From the NCBI RefSeq assembly GCF_040436315.1, contig NZ_AP031572.1, forward strand, positions 2,914,001 to 2,978,000: a stretch of 64,000 nucleotides of DNA. The letters are read 5' to 3'. Of the stretch, positions 1 to 9,590 are shown one piece after another. The notes beneath the pieces are model-generated. The model was given only the letters and a program-made list of their open reading frames with translations. It did no database searches and was not told where the DNA came from. Position 1 is the first letter of the stretch; each line of letters starts with the position of its first letter. The translations under genes were made by a program, and so were the position numbers. Source of the DNA: Synechocystis sp. LKSZ1 (GTDB taxonomy: Bacteria > Cyanobacteriota > Cyanobacteriia > Cyanobacteriales > Microcystaceae).

Positions 1-327
1 GAATGCCTCAAGCTGATCGCCGGCGTTCTCCACGATAGTCTGCGGGATACGGACAAAATTGGCCGTTTTGGGGGAGAAGAATTTGTTGCCATTCTGCCCA
101 AAACCAGTCTTGACCAGGCCCTGGTGTTAGGGGAACGTCTTCGCCACCAAGTTGTGCATCTCTGTCCCAAGATTGAACAGCAGACGATTTACCTATCAGT
201 CAGTATCGGCATTTCTAGCTACTGCAAATCCGATAGTAGTATGGGCGATGCCCTGCGCCGGGCCGATAATGCGCTCTACAATGCCAAGGCCCAGGGCCGG
301 AATCGAGTTTGTAGTATCAGTCATTAA
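1..327 (+). CDS. GGDEF-domain diguanylate cyclase, C-terminal part
   Basis: Only the last 108 codons are in the window; the frame is open from base 1 to a TAA at 325-327. The translation contains the GGEEF active-site loop (codons 24-28), followed by the usual tail of the fold with SVSIGIS and the ADNALYNAKAQGRNRV helix. GGDEF domains condense two GTP to cyclic di-GMP, and the intact GGEEF argues for an active enzyme. Sensory domains upstream are outside the window, so the input signal is unknown. The gene ends three bases before the convergent CHAT gene. Confidence 0.9.
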   Translation, partial: ECLKLIAGVLHDSLRDTDKIGRFGGEEFVAILPKTSLDQALVLGERLRHQVVHLCPKIEQQTIYLSVSIGISSYCKSDSSMGDALRRADNALYNAKAQGRNRVCSISH

Positions 328-330
328 GGC

Positions 331-1659
331 CTAAAGGGGACTGCCAATCAGGGAAAAACCGGCCCAATAGAACGGGTGGGAGAGGTCACTGGCCTTAGCC
401 GTTTGTAAGACTAGCGGGAGAGGCAAAACTCCCCGAGAACTCACCAAGGCTTCCTTCTTGAGGTAGACTTCCCCACGAATCATGGCTTTTTGAGTCTCTT
501 GGAGGGCCTTTGCCTTATCCCCCGTCTGGTGGAGACGTTGGTAAAATTCACTCATCAGAGCCAGGGTTCCCGCATCACTCACTGACCAGAAACTCGCTAG
601 GGCCGAGCGGACACCGGCTTGAATGGCCAGGCCCGAAAAGCCTAATTCTGCATCTTCGTTCCCAACGGCAGTCTGGCAAGCACTCAACACCAAGAGATCC
701 ACGGGGGGATTGTTTAAATTCAGTTCCCCCATCTGGGCTAGGGTGAGGCGACGATTGCCGAATTGGATATAGGATTGCTCTGGGGTACCCGGCAGAAAAT
801 CTGCATGGGTAGCTAGATGCACGATTTTGAAAGGTTGGCCCTGGCGCAATTGGCTGAAACCTTGAATCGAGAAGGGTTGATTGAGCAGAAATTCCCCTGG
901 CCAAGGAATTTGGGCAATGGTTTCTAATTCCGTGGCCACCCCCGGTAGGGCCGGTTTGTCCTGAAACTCCGAGGCTCCCAGGGCCAGGACTTGGGCATTT
1001 TTTAAATTCCCCTTAGCGATGGTGGATAGATTAAACCCCGGAATGCGGGTAATGCCGTATTTTTCGACTAAAAATTGTTGGCCATCGTAGAGGGCAGCAA
1101 AGGGCACAGAGCGCAGGCCTTTACCCACGCAAAAAATGAGCGTATCGATCTGCGCTTGTTCAAGGGCAGGGGCAATGGGGGCAATAATCCAATCGTAGAG
1201 TTGCTTCCCGGTCGTGAGGTAATGACGGCGCGTACTGGGGCGAGTGAGGTCGGCAATAAAGGCCTGACTGACTTGCTGGACTTTAGCCCGATTGGCTTCG
1301 GGGAGATGGTACCCGAGGGGGGCCCGGCCGGGTAGAGCAACTAAGCTGACTAATTCCGTTTCCTCGGAGGTGAGCCAGAGAACGGCCATCCGCTTACCCG
1401 TTTCTTGCTGGAGAACTTGAAGACGCTCAGCAATTTGGTTGCCACTGAGGGTGACGCTGGCGAAGGCCCGTTGAAAGTAGGCCTCGTAGTGTCCCTTCCA
1501 GAGCGTTTCCATGCGGGGAATCATTTGGTCGGCAGCCAGGGCCTGGATGGGCTTCTTGACCATGGCTTCGGCAAATAGTGGCGGAACTAAGAGGCCGATG
1601 AGAAAGTAAAGTACTAATAAAAATTGAGCCCCGATGGAGCGAAGGGACGGCCGTGCCAT
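331..1659 (-). CDS. Secreted CHAT-domain protein (caspase-like)
   Basis: The 442-residue protein starts with a signal peptide (hydrophobic stretch about residues 11-31). It then has a short helical region and a CHAT domain to the C-terminus. The expected caspase-type dyad is visible: H285 in HLATHADF and C328 in LSACQTAVG. No TPR repeats are evident, so this is a short CHAT form. It is the last gene of a leftward run with three AIM24-family genes, 14 bases after the previous stop, so co-expression is likely. CHAT proteins are proteases or protease-like regulators. The substrate is unknown, and the signal peptide places it outside the cytoplasm. Confidence 0.85.
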   Translation of the reverse strand: MARPSLRSIGAQFLLVLYFLIGLLVPPLFAEAMVKKPIQALAADQMIPRMETLWKGHYEAYFQRAFASVTLSGNQIAERLQVLQQETGKRMAVLWLTSEETELVSLVALPGRAPLGYHLPEANRAKVQQVSQAFIADLTRPSTRRHYLTTGKQLYDWIIAPIAPALEQAQIDTLIFCVGKGLRSVPFAALYDGQQFLVEKYGITRIPGFNLSTIAKGNLKNAQVLALGASEFQDKPALPGVATELETIAQIPWPGEFLLNQPFSIQGFSQLRQGQPFKIVHLATHADFLPGTPEQSYIQFGNRRLTLAQMGELNLNNPPVDLLVLSACQTAVGNEDAELGFSGLAIQAGVRSALASFWSVSDAGTLALMSEFYQRLHQTGDKAKALQETQKAMIRGEVYLKKEALVSSRGVLPLPLVLQTAKASDLSHPFYWAGFSLIGSPL

Positions 1660-1673
1660 GGAAAACTCTCCTG

Positions 1674-2465
1674 CTAGGGTGCTTCAATTGTACGAACACT
1701 GGGCAAAAAAGATTTCAAGTAGTTCAAAAAACTGTGGTCTTGGCGGCTCTGCAACCAAACCTGTCCTTCGCCCCGGAGACGACACAGGCGCCCTTTCCCC
1801 CCAAACAAATTTTCCTTCAAATGATCAGCACAGAGCCCTTCACAGACTTCGACTTCATAGTCCAAACTATCCTCAAAGGCCAAAACGTAGTCGGGGTTGA
1901 AGGTAATTGTTTCATCGACCGCAACATCCAAAAGTCCGCCGCAGGAACTAAACCAGAGGTCTCCCTGGCCGGTGAAATGTAGGAGGGCCGTGCTGTCATC
2001 ATTGTAAAAATCCTGCATTCCCGTAAAGTGAGTATTAATCTGTACCGTCGGTTTACAGGCCAAAAAATGAGATGAATGGAGGTACAGGCCCTTTTTGTCT
2101 GAGAGGTGGTAGTGGTGAATGTCTCCGGGCAGGGGCGGCGCGAGGCGTAGATGGCCCGCTTGGCTATCCGCAGAAAATTGATTGAGCACAATCACCTCTC
2201 GGCCCAGGATCTTCGCCAGGTTTTGGAGCAGGCCGCCTCGTAATTTAGTCATCAGCGTTACGCTGGGATCCATCGCGACCACCGTGGAAGCATCCACCAG
2301 AATACTTTTCTTGGGGGTTAATTCCAGGTCTAGGGTGGTGTAGAGGGGTTCATGGTCAACGGTAAAGTAAATGTCGCGAACCTCGGGAGGCTCGGCTTTT
2401 TTTTCCCGCCCCTCCTTGGCACTAAGAATGAGGCTTTCAGCTAGGTTTTCTTCGATGGGATCCAT
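1674..2465 (-). CDS. AIM24 family protein (paralog 1, most divergent)
   Basis: The 263-residue protein resembles the AIM24/TIGR00266 (formerly DUF124) family. It has the acidic N-terminus, an LDLELTPKKSILVDASTVVAMDPSV segment matching the family's 'resilience to aggregation' strand region, and late FSSCGGLLDVAVDE and VWLQSR segments that align with the two downstream paralogs. The family forms a beta-rich fold. The mitochondrial member supports respiratory complex assembly, but the bacterial role is unknown. It carries about 30 extra N-terminal residues compared with its neighbours. It is third in the operon, with 18 bases separating it from paralog 2. Confidence 0.75.
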   Translation of the reverse strand: MDPIEENLAESLILSAKEGREKKAEPPEVRDIYFTVDHEPLYTTLDLELTPKKSILVDASTVVAMDPSVTLMTKLRGGLLQNLAKILGREVIVLNQFSADSQAGHLRLAPPLPGDIHHYHLSDKKGLYLHSSHFLACKPTVQINTHFTGMQDFYNDDSTALLHFTGQGDLWFSSCGGLLDVAVDETITFNPDYVLAFEDSLDYEVEVCEGLCADHLKENLFGGKGRLCRLRGEGQVWLQSRQDHSFLNYLKSFLPSVRTIEAP

Positions 2466-2483
2466 GGTGGCATTAGAGCAGTG

Positions 2484-3179
2484 CTAAGGCGGGCTGAGTT
2501 TAAAATGGGCAGGCTTGAGGCCCAGGGACAGGGCCTTGGCCATGGCCTTAGGACGATGGGTTTGGCAAAAGAGTTTACCCTCCCCTTTAAATTCGCAGAG
2601 GGTCTCCTGCCCGCTGGCAAAGGGCAATAGCCAACTTTTCTGGCGTGGTAGGATTTTGGCCCGGAGGCTATTTTCAAAAGCCACTACATGCTCTAGGTTA
2701 ATGCGATAGCTGTGGTCGATGGTAATTTCATAGAGGCCCCCGAGGGCACTCATTAACACCAGACCGTCGCCAAATAAGCTCAACCAAGTACTTTTTTCAG
2801 CTTTCATCTGGGATTTAAAACTTTGAAAGCCCACAAAAATTTCAATACTGCTGCTCGAGGCCAGGTAAGAACTGTGGCGAATAATTAACTTGTATTGACT
2901 TAGGCGGTAACACACTAAGTTGCCCACTAAGGGGGGCGCCAGCAATAATTCTCCACCTTGGTCATCGGCTTTAAAGCTATTTAGAAATAAGGATTTAATC
3001 TGGGTGGCGCTGACCTTGGGTAATTTTGCCACTTCACTCCCCCGACGCAGGAGGGTCTGGGTCTGTAAATTACCCTTCATGGCGATTAAAGCCCCCGCCT
3101 GGGCCAAAACTTCTTCGTTGGGCTCTAGGATCAGGTGGGCCACGGCCATTTCTGGTTGATGGAGAAAATTAACTTGCAT
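2484..3179 (-). CDS. AIM24 family protein (paralog 2)
   Basis: This 231-residue protein is the clearest AIM24/TIGR00266 member of the three. It has EPNEEVLAQAGALIAMKGN near the N-terminus, then LLLAPPLVGNLVCY, LFGDGLVLMSALGGLYEITI and a C-terminal LFCQTHRP. These blocks recur in order in both flanking genes, so the three arose by tandem duplication. There is no signal peptide or membrane segment. Function is unknown. Position between two paralogs and upstream of the CHAT gene suggests a shared complex or process. Confidence 0.85.
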   Translation of the reverse strand: MQVNFLHQPEMAVAHLILEPNEEVLAQAGALIAMKGNLQTQTLLRRGSEVAKLPKVSATQIKSLFLNSFKADDQGGELLLAPPLVGNLVCYRLSQYKLIIRHSSYLASSSSIEIFVGFQSFKSQMKAEKSTWLSLFGDGLVLMSALGGLYEITIDHSYRINLEHVVAFENSLRAKILPRQKSWLLPFASGQETLCEFKGEGKLFCQTHRPKAMAKALSLGLKPAHFKLSPP

Positions 3180-3200
3180 GGGTTACGCTTCCAGCATCCT

Positions 3201-3902
3201 TCAACGGCATTTTAGCCGCAGATAGCGACTGAGGCCACTTAAACTTCGGGATTGAAGGTAGACCGCTCCCCCACCGATTAATTGGGAAATCATCCCTTCC
3301 CCCGATACTTCCGAACCCACGACTCCCTTGGGGAAGTTGACCCTCAGCTTCAGCTTGGGGCTATAGGCCACCAGATGATGATGTTCGACGGCGAGACGCT
3401 GATGAACCGGGTAAGACGATAGATAACCACAACTGGCCACAAACACCCGGCCCTTACCCGATAGTTTGAGAGCAAACAGGCCCTGGCCGGCCAACCAACT
3501 AGAAAAGCCGGCCCATTGCAGGCCCATGCGGACGCCCGTGGTGTGGGCAATGTGAAAAGCTGGCTGGATACAAAGCCCTGCCTTGGTGATATCCAAGGGT
3601 ATCAAATCTCCCAGAGCCCCCTGGCTTAAAGTAAAGGTGAGGGGTTCCGTCGTTGGATTTTGGACAAGATTGAGCACCGGAATCTTTCCCCCCAGGCCAC
3701 GGAAGAGAAGACTCGCAAGCCACCCAAGACCCAGGCGCATTTTGAGGGTTAACCCTTCATCCAAACTCACCAATGTATCGAGACTTACATACAGCTGTTC
3801 TTTGGGTTTCAGGGTAATGTAGAGCAGGGAGAAAGCAGGTCGGAAACGAATCTTGTACTGCACCGGTGGGGTTATCCTGAACGCAAATAAAGATAATCCC
3901 AT
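3201..3902 (-). CDS. AIM24 family protein (paralog 3, first in operon)
   Basis: This 233-residue protein belongs to the same family: LKPKEQLYVSLDTLVSLDEG, then LFALKLSGKGRVFVASCGYL and a terminal AVYLQSRSLSG. It heads the leftward operon. The first ~20 residues fit the family less well, so the true start may be slightly internal; the listed ATG is the most upstream in frame. No promoter could be assigned with confidence in the 138 bases separating it from the divergent TVP38 gene. Confidence 0.78.
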   Translation of the reverse strand: MGLSLFAFRITPPVQYKIRFRPAFSLLYITLKPKEQLYVSLDTLVSLDEGLTLKMRLGLGWLASLLFRGLGGKIPVLNLVQNPTTEPLTFTLSQGALGDLIPLDITKAGLCIQPAFHIAHTTGVRMGLQWAGFSSWLAGQGLFALKLSGKGRVFVASCGYLSSYPVHQRLAVEHHHLVAYSPKLKLRVNFPKGVVGSEVSGEGMISQLIGGGAVYLQSRSLSGLSRYLRLKCR

Positions 3903-4040
3903 TTTGCCCCATCCCGCACGATTTCCCTGATGCTTTGCTCAATTCTTGGGCATCCCGTCATATAACTTCAAATTTCAGTCGAGGCATTGGCCCTGTCGTG
4001 ATCAAAATCCCATGGGCTCTTCATCCATTTTGTTAACCTG

Positions 4041-4844
4041 GTGCGTAGTTATCGTGGATCCCAATCACCTCGCTTAATTACACCGCCCTTCGCTTCAATG
4101 GTTGCTATGTGCTTTTCCTCGTCGCTAGTCCTGGGGTTTACAAGCCTTGTCCTCGGGGCCAGTCCCACCGGAAACCCCTCCCTTAATTTTCATCCCCAGC
4201 AACTTCTACTCCAGGCCTTGGAGTGGATCGAGCACCTTGGCCCTTGGGGCGTTTTGGCCTTTATCGGACTCTACACCATCGCGACAGTGGCCTTGATTCC
4301 GGGTACTTTCCTCACCTTGGGGGGCGGGGCCATTTTTGGGGTGGTGATGGGTTCGGTATATGTCTTCACAGGAGCCACCCTGGGGGCCATTAGCGCGTTT
4401 TTGGTCGGCCGTTATCTGGCCAGGGATTGGGTGTTTCATAAAATTGCGGCCAATCGTCGTTTTCGCGCGGTAGACCAAGCCGTTGGTCGAGAGGGCTTTA
4501 AAATTGTGCTATTGACCCGTCTTTCTCCAGCCTTCCCTTTTATTTTGCTGAACTATGCCTACGGCATTACCCGTGTTTCCCTCAAGGACTATGCCCTGGC
4601 TTCGGTGGGGATGATTCCTGGTACGGTTAGTTATGTTTACCTGGGGGCCGTGGTCGGCAATCTGGCCCTGCTGGGTACGGAGACAACAGCAGTAGCTAAT
4701 CCCTGGGTACAGTGGGGTCTGCGGCTTCTTGGCCTGGGGGCCACGGTATGGGTAACGGGCTATGTGACTCAAATGGCCCGCAGGGCCTTAGCCGATAGCA
4801 TCGTTGAAACAGAGGAGGCTTCCCATGAGTCCAGCCATGGATAG
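4041..4844 (+). CDS. TVP38/TMEM64 (DedA-superfamily) membrane protein
   Basis: This integral membrane protein has the SNARE-associated/VTT signature: TIATVALIPGTFLTLGGG, then GATLGAISAFLVGRYLAR, then LLTRLSPAFPFILLNYAYG, with about five hydrophobic segments. DedA-superfamily members act in lipid scrambling or membrane homeostasis. The listed start is a GTG; an ATG at 4098 gives a protein lacking 19 residues and is equally plausible. The 3' end overlaps the next gene by 20 bases, so the two are co-translated. TVP38 genes next to a MerA-like oxidoreductase are common in bacteria. Confidence 0.85.
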   Translation: MRSYRGSQSPRLITPPFASMVAMCFSSSLVLGFTSLVLGASPTGNPSLNFHPQQLLLQALEWIEHLGPWGVLAFIGLYTIATVALIPGTFLTLGGGAIFGVVMGSVYVFTGATLGAISAFLVGRYLARDWVFHKIAANRRFRAVDQAVGREGFKIVLLTRLSPAFPFILLNYAYGITRVSLKDYALASVGMIPGTVSYVYLGAVVGNLALLGTETTAVANPWVQWGLRLLGLGATVWVTGYVTQMARRALADSIVETEEASHESSHG

Positions 4845-6384
4845 GGAAGGGCCCGGCGGCCCGAGTATTCTGCCCTTAGATGACCATAATCAACGGCTAC
4901 TAGCGGCGGTTCATCCCTCGGACTGGCAGAATCCCCAACCCCAAGAGCGCTACGATGTCGTCGTGATCGGTGGTGGGCCGGCTGGCCTGGTGGTGGCCGC
5001 AGGCTGTGCGGGGCTAGGGCTAGGTTTAAAGATTGCCCTAATTGAAAAGAATTTACTGGGCGGCGATTGTTTAAATGTGGGCTGTGTCCCCTCCAAAAGT
5101 CTCCTGCGTTCGGCGCGGACGGTGGCAGAGTTACGACAAGCCCAGGCCCTAGGGTTCTCAGGAGTCGATTCCCCAGCCATTAACTTTAGCCAAGTCATGG
5201 AACGTCTACGGCGCATTCGAGCAGACCTCAGTCCCCACGATTCGGCCCAGCGTCTACAGGGCCTGGGGATCGATGTATTTTTGGGTCAAGCCCAGTTCGT
5301 CAATGCCCAATCGCTGAGGGTAGAAGGCGCGGTTCTTCAGTACCGAAAAGCGGTGATTGCCACCGGAGCTAGGGCCAACCATCCCCCCATGCTTGGCCTG
5401 GCGAAAACCGGTTTTTTAACCAACGAAACCGTCTTTTCCTTAACAGAATGTCCCCCTCGTCTGGCAGTTATTGGTGCTGGCCCTATCGGTTGTGAATTGG
5501 CCCAGGCCTTTCAGCGTTTGGGTTCCCAGGTCACACTCCTCCACAAGCATGACCGGCTTTTAAACCGAGAAAACCCCCAAGCGGCTGACCTGTTACAGGA
5601 GGTTTTTCAGCAAGAGGGCCTAGAGCTAATCCTATCGGCCCAAATTCAAGCCGTAGAGCCGGTGGCTGGCGGAAAACAGATTATTTACCACCAAGGGGGC
5701 CAAACCCATACCCTGGTCGTTGATGAAATTTTAGTTGGTGCTGGCCGAGTCCCCAATCTAGAGGGCCTCAACCTCGATGCCGCCGGGGTGGAGTACGATG
5801 CCCAAACAGGGGTCATGGTCAATGACTACCTACAGACCAGCAATCCCAACATCTATGCGGCCGGCGATATTTGCCTGCCCTGGAAGTTTACCCACACCGC
5901 CGATGCCGCCGCCCGTCTGGTGATTAAAAATATGCTGTTTTCCCCTTGGGGCCTGGGACGGAGCCGCCTGAGCCAACTGATTATTCCTAAGGTCATCTAC
6001 ACCGATCCGGAAGTGGCCCAAGTCGGTCTTTCTGCCGAAGCGGCCCAGGCTAAGGGCCTTTCCTTCCGGACGATTCACATTGCCCTAGGGGAGATTGACC
6101 GCGCCTTAACCGACGGCGAAACCGAGGGCTTTCTCAATATTCTCCATGGCCCAAACAACGACAAAATTCTGGGGGCAACCCTGGTGGCCCGGCACGCAGG
6201 GGAAATGATTTCAACCCTTACCAGTGCCATGGTAGGGAATCTGGGTCTCAATCACCTAGCGGGGGTGATCCATCCCTACCCGACCCAAGCAGAAATCGTG
6301 AAAAAAGCGGCGGATGCCTACCGTCGTAGCTTGCTCACCGACCGGAGTCGGGCCCTGCTCCAATTCCTCAGCCGGCTGGCTTAG
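4825..6384 (+). CDS. MerA-like pyridine nucleotide-disulfide oxidoreductase
   Basis: The ATG at 4825 has a good ribosome site (GAGGAGG eight bases upstream) and gives 519 residues. An FAD-binding motif (DVVVIGGGPAG, ~44-54) is followed by the redox pair C82/C87 in GGDCLNVGCVPSK. A second Rossmann motif (VIGAGPIGCELA) binds NAD(P)H, and the C-terminal dimerisation domain has the catalytic H..E pair (HPYPTQAE). It lacks the N-terminal heavy-metal domain and the C-terminal cysteine pair of true mercuric reductases. A mercury role is therefore unlikely; it reduces some other disulfide or quinone-like substrate. Confidence 0.85.
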   Translation: MSPAMDREGPGGPSILPLDDHNQRLLAAVHPSDWQNPQPQERYDVVVIGGGPAGLVVAAGCAGLGLGLKIALIEKNLLGGDCLNVGCVPSKSLLRSARTVAELRQAQALGFSGVDSPAINFSQVMERLRRIRADLSPHDSAQRLQGLGIDVFLGQAQFVNAQSLRVEGAVLQYRKAVIATGARANHPPMLGLAKTGFLTNETVFSLTECPPRLAVIGAGPIGCELAQAFQRLGSQVTLLHKHDRLLNRENPQAADLLQEVFQQEGLELILSAQIQAVEPVAGGKQIIYHQGGQTHTLVVDEILVGAGRVPNLEGLNLDAAGVEYDAQTGVMVNDYLQTSNPNIYAAGDICLPWKFTHTADAAARLVIKNMLFSPWGLGRSRLSQLIIPKVIYTDPEVAQVGLSAEAAQAKGLSFRTIHIALGEIDRALTDGETEGFLNILHGPNNDKILGATLVARHAGEMISTLTSAMVGNLGLNHLAGVIHPYPTQAEIVKKAADAYRRSLLTDRSRALLQFLSRLA

Positions 6385-6450
6385 CCAGAACCTGTAATCC
6401 ATCAGGATTTCTGGGCTAGCATACAAGAGCGTCATCCCCTTCTGCTCCCT

Positions 6451-6903
6451 ATGAACCCTGTTCCGCTTTGGATTATTGCCGGCTCTGTTTTGTGCCTGCT
6501 GGAACTGATCTTCCCCACGGCTTTTGTCGAGCTGATGATGGGGATTAGCGCCATTATGGTGGCGGGGATTGCCCTGGTCATTCCCAATCCAGGGATTCAG
6601 GTCGCTTGCTGGTTGGCGATTTCAACCTTCTTAGTCATCGTGTCCCGTCGCTTTCTACCCCAACGAGCGGCCCATCGTCGGCCCCTCCAAGATGCCGTGG
6701 AAGGAGAAACCCTAACGGCGATTTTACCGGGCCAAGCCGGCCGAGTGCTCTACGAAGGCAATTCCTGGCGGGCTGAGTGCCAAGACCCCTCCCTGGAATT
6801 GGCCCCCCAGCAGAAGGTTTATATTATTGGTCGCAAGGGCAATACGCTAATGGTTTATCCGGTGGAAGAGCCCAACCCTCAGTCTCTATTTCCAGCAGAA
6901 TAA
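6451..6903 (+). CDS. NfeD-family membrane protein
   Basis: The 150-residue protein has about three N-terminal membrane segments (residues 5-65) and then a soluble OB-fold-like C-terminal domain (about 75-145: GETLTAILPGQAGRVLYEG, YIIGRKGNTLMVYPV). This is the short NfeD form. NfeD proteins partner with stomatins encoded next door, and the stomatin gene indeed follows 42 bases downstream. The pair probably organises membrane microdomains or controls membrane protein quality. Confidence 0.88.
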   Translation: MNPVPLWIIAGSVLCLLELIFPTAFVELMMGISAIMVAGIALVIPNPGIQVACWLAISTFLVIVSRRFLPQRAAHRRPLQDAVEGETLTAILPGQAGRVLYEGNSWRAECQDPSLELAPQQKVYIIGRKGNTLMVYPVEEPNPQSLFPAE

Positions 6904-6945
6904 ACAGCATTAATTACAATCAAATTATTAGGAGACATTACAGCA

Positions 6946-7917
6946 ATGGAAGGTTTATTTATTCTTTTCTTTTTGGCCTTTGGCGGCTCGGCCCTCTTTG
7001 GTTCTGTCAAAATCGTCAATGAAAAAAATGAGTACTTAGTAGAGCGCCTCGGGAGCTACAACAAAAAATTAGAACCGGGCATGAATTTTGTGGTTCCCTT
7101 CATTGACCGGGTGGTTTACCAGGGTACTATCCGCGAAAAAGTCCTCGACATTCCCCCTCAATCCTGTATTACCAAGGACAATGTTTCCATCACCGTGGAT
7201 GCCGTGGTCTACTGGCGCATTGTGGATATGGAAAAGGCCTACTACAAAGTGGAAAATCTCCAGTCTGCCATGGTCAACTTGGTATTAACCCAGATCCGAG
7301 CCGAAGTGGGCAAAATGGAACTGGACGAGACCTTTACCGCCCGTTCTGAAATTAATGAACTGCTCCTACGGGAATTAGATATTTCCACCGATCCCTGGGG
7401 CGTTAAAGTGACGCGGGTAGAACTGCGGGATATTATGCCCTCCAAAGCCGTGCAGGATTCCATGGAATTGCAAATGGCCGCCGAACGGAAGAAACGGGCC
7501 GCGATCTTGACCTCTGAAGGGGAACGGGATGCTGCCATTAACTCGGCCCAAGGGAAGGCCCAAGCCCGCGTTCTGGATGCCGAGGCCCAAAAAACCGCCG
7601 CTATTCTTAAGGCCGAAGCCGAGCAACAACAAAAAATCCTAGAAGCCAAAGCCACTGCCGAGGCCTTAGCGATCCTGACTCAAAAACTCAGTTCCGACCC
7701 CAATGCTCCCGAGGCCCTGCGCTTTTTATTGGCCCAGCAGTACCTGACCATGGCCGCTAGCATTGGCACCAGTGATAGCAGTAAGGTGATGTTCCTCGAC
7801 CCCCGCAATATTCTGGCTACCCTAGAGGGCGTTAATTCCGTTGTGGGCCAGGGCCAACTCCAGGCCCTGGGTCTAGAACAGGCCTTGGAAAAAATTGACC
7901 GCCACCGGGCCAGTTAA
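6946..7917 (+). CDS. Stomatin/SPFH (band 7) membrane protein
   Basis: The 323-residue protein has an N-terminal membrane anchor (residues 2-20), a band 7 domain ([19 protein letters not shown] onward, to about residue 190) and an Ala/Glu/Gln-rich coiled-coil (about 185-240). The C-terminal segment LFLDP is typical of paraslipin-type stomatins. RBS TTAGGAGAC precedes the ATG. It forms oligomeric membrane scaffolds with the NfeD partner encoded just upstream. The last four bases overlap the convergent recO. Confidence 0.92.
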   Translation: MEGLFILFFLAFGGSALFGSVKIVNEKNEYLVERLGSYNKKLEPGMNFVVPFIDRVVYQGTIREKVLDIPPQSCITKDNVSITVDAVVYWRIVDMEKAYYKVENLQSAMVNLVLTQIRAEVGKMELDETFTARSEINELLLRELDISTDPWGVKVTRVELRDIMPSKAVQDSMELQMAAERKKRAAILTSEGERDAAINSAQGKAQARVLDAEAQKTAAILKAEAEQQQKILEAKATAEALAILTQKLSSDPNAPEALRFLLAQQYLTMAASIGTSDSSKVMFLDPRNILATLEGVNSVVGQGQLQALGLEQALEKIDRHRAS

Positions 7918-8711
7918 AACGCGAGATCAACGAGGGTATCTAACAGGGCCGCCGCCTTAAAGCGATGGTCGAGATGGTGCTGGGCATAGTCCCGGAGCAA
8001 GTGTTCCAGGTCTATCCAGTATTTGTCTCGAAAGGCCCGGGCCAAGGTCGGAGGCAGGATTTGTTGGGGGTCTGGTAGGGTGGGCTCGGCTAGGTGTTGC
8101 AAGAGCATGAGGGTAAGGGCATTGATTTTGGCAACGCGGCCAGGAACCGGAAGTTCAATCAGGCCCCCTTGTTCGGCACTAAAACCAATACGCCAGTGAC
8201 TATCGATGAAGTCCGGTGTGATCGGTTTTTGGCTTACACAACAGTGATGCACCTGGGGCGCAAAACCTTCCAGGGCCAATAAATGAAACAGGGCCTGGGC
8301 CAGGTATGCGTGTAGGGATTGCTCTGGGTGTAGCCGGGCCAAGCGTTGCAGATGTTCTTGCAAGAGATTATAGAGGTCTGTCTGGGCCTGGTTTTCGCTC
8401 CCCAGACGTAGAACCACTTCTACTAAATATTGACCGGCCGCCAGCTTGCCCACATCTTGGCTGAGATGCGGCGGACTCTGGAGACTGTCGATGTGTAAAA
8501 TCCGGGCCAGGCTCCGCCCTTGACTGAGGTGAAACTGATTAGTGGCAAAAATTTCACAGCGGCCTCGCAGGGGAGATTTTCCCTGACGAGCACCGGGGGC
8601 CACCACTCGCATCAAACCACGCTCGGGGGACAGAATCGTTAAGAGACGGTCGGCTTCCCCCAGGGGCAGACTTTTAAGAATGATGCCGGTGACATCGTAA
8701 CAGCGACTCAT
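7914..8711 (-). CDS. recO: DNA repair protein RecO
   Basis: The 265-residue protein opens with the RecO OB-fold signature ([21 protein letters not shown], then [19 protein letters not shown]). A helical domain follows, in which [10 protein letters not shown] is the remnant of the zinc-ribbon region. RecO loads RecA onto SSB-coated DNA with RecR in gap repair. It is translationally coupled to deoC: the ATG overlaps the deoC stop by four bases (ATGA type). Length is typical. Confidence 0.95.
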   Translation of the reverse strand: MSRCYDVTGIILKSLPLGEADRLLTILSPERGLMRVVAPGARQGKSPLRGRCEIFATNQFHLSQGRSLARILHIDSLQSPPHLSQDVGKLAAGQYLVEVVLRLGSENQAQTDLYNLLQEHLQRLARLHPEQSLHAYLAQALFHLLALEGFAPQVHHCCVSQKPITPDFIDSHWRIGFSAEQGGLIELPVPGRVAKINALTLMLLQHLAEPTLPDPQQILPPTLARAFRDKYWIDLEHLLRDYAQHHLDHRFKAAALLDTLVDLAF

Positions 8712-9379
8712 TCCAGGGCCCGTTGTTGTTGGAGCAGGTCTACCCCATGGGATGTCCCTAAACGGGTTGCGCCGGCTTCGATCAGGGCAATTGCCTGCTC
8801 TAGGGTGCGGATACCGCCCGAGGCCTTAATGCCGACCCGGACCTGGATTAAGCGGGCCAGAAACTGGACATCGGCCACGGTGGCCCCACCAAACCAACCC
8901 GTACTGGTTTTCAGATAGCTCGCCCCGGCATCTAGACAAATATCGGCGGCCAGGCGTTTTTCGGCTTCTGTCAGGCGAGACATTTCTAGAATGGCTTTGA
9001 CCTTTTGTCCCGTCGCTTCACAAATTTGGGCGAGGTCTTGGTACACTTCATTAGTCAGGCCTGCTTTGAGCCAACCTTGGTTAATCACTACGTCCAATTC
9101 CGTGGCCCCGGCTTCTGTTGCCTCCTGGGCCTCGTAGAGTTTGCTGGCCGATGTACTGGCCCCACTGGGAAAACCAATCACGGCACAAACCGCCACCTTT
9201 TTCCCCCGTAACCGTTCTACGGCCTGAGGAACGGCACTGGGATAAACGCAAATAGCCGCAAAACGATGGTGCTCGGCCTGGTCACAGGCCCTGTTGAGAT
9301 CCTCGGGGGTGGCGGTAGGGTCGAGGAGGGCATGGTCAATGTAGGGCGCAAGGTCGAGGGAACGAGCAAGGTCGGTCAT
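8708..9379 (-). CDS. deoC: Deoxyribose-phosphate aldolase
   Basis: The 223-residue class I aldolase cleaves 2-deoxyribose 5-phosphate to glyceraldehyde 3-phosphate and acetaldehyde. Family landmarks are present: [11 protein letters not shown] at the N-terminus, [16 protein letters not shown], the Schiff-base lysine in [11 protein letters not shown], and the phosphate-binding IKASGGIRT plus [10 protein letters not shown]. It is the first gene of a two-gene unit with recO. The deoC-recO arrangement is frequent in cyanobacteria. Confidence 0.96.
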   Translation of the reverse strand: MTDLARSLDLAPYIDHALLDPTATPEDLNRACDQAEHHRFAAICVYPSAVPQAVERLRGKKVAVCAVIGFPSGASTSASKLYEAQEATEAGATELDVVINQGWLKAGLTNEVYQDLAQICEATGQKVKAILEMSRLTEAEKRLAADICLDAGASYLKTSTGWFGGATVADVQFLARLIQVRVGIKASGGIRTLEQAIALIEAGATRLGTSHGVDLLQQQRALE

Positions 9380-9590
9380 GGTGGGAAAACGTTTAGGCCT
9401 GGCTTATATTTTGGCAGAAATGAGTCGGCCTCCCAAAGGCCAGGACATATTGATTTTTCGATAGATTAAACTGATTAGCAGACTCACGGCCCAAGTAAGT
9501 TTGATACAGTGGAGCCTGGGGAATTAGTCTAGCCATTATCGCGTTCGTGGGCGACTCCTCCCCAGCTTATCCCCATCCTTCACAGCTACT

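Noticed and set aside
4825-6384. Mercuric reductase
   Set aside because: The N-terminal metal-binding domain and C-terminal cysteine pair are missing and no mer operon genes are nearby.
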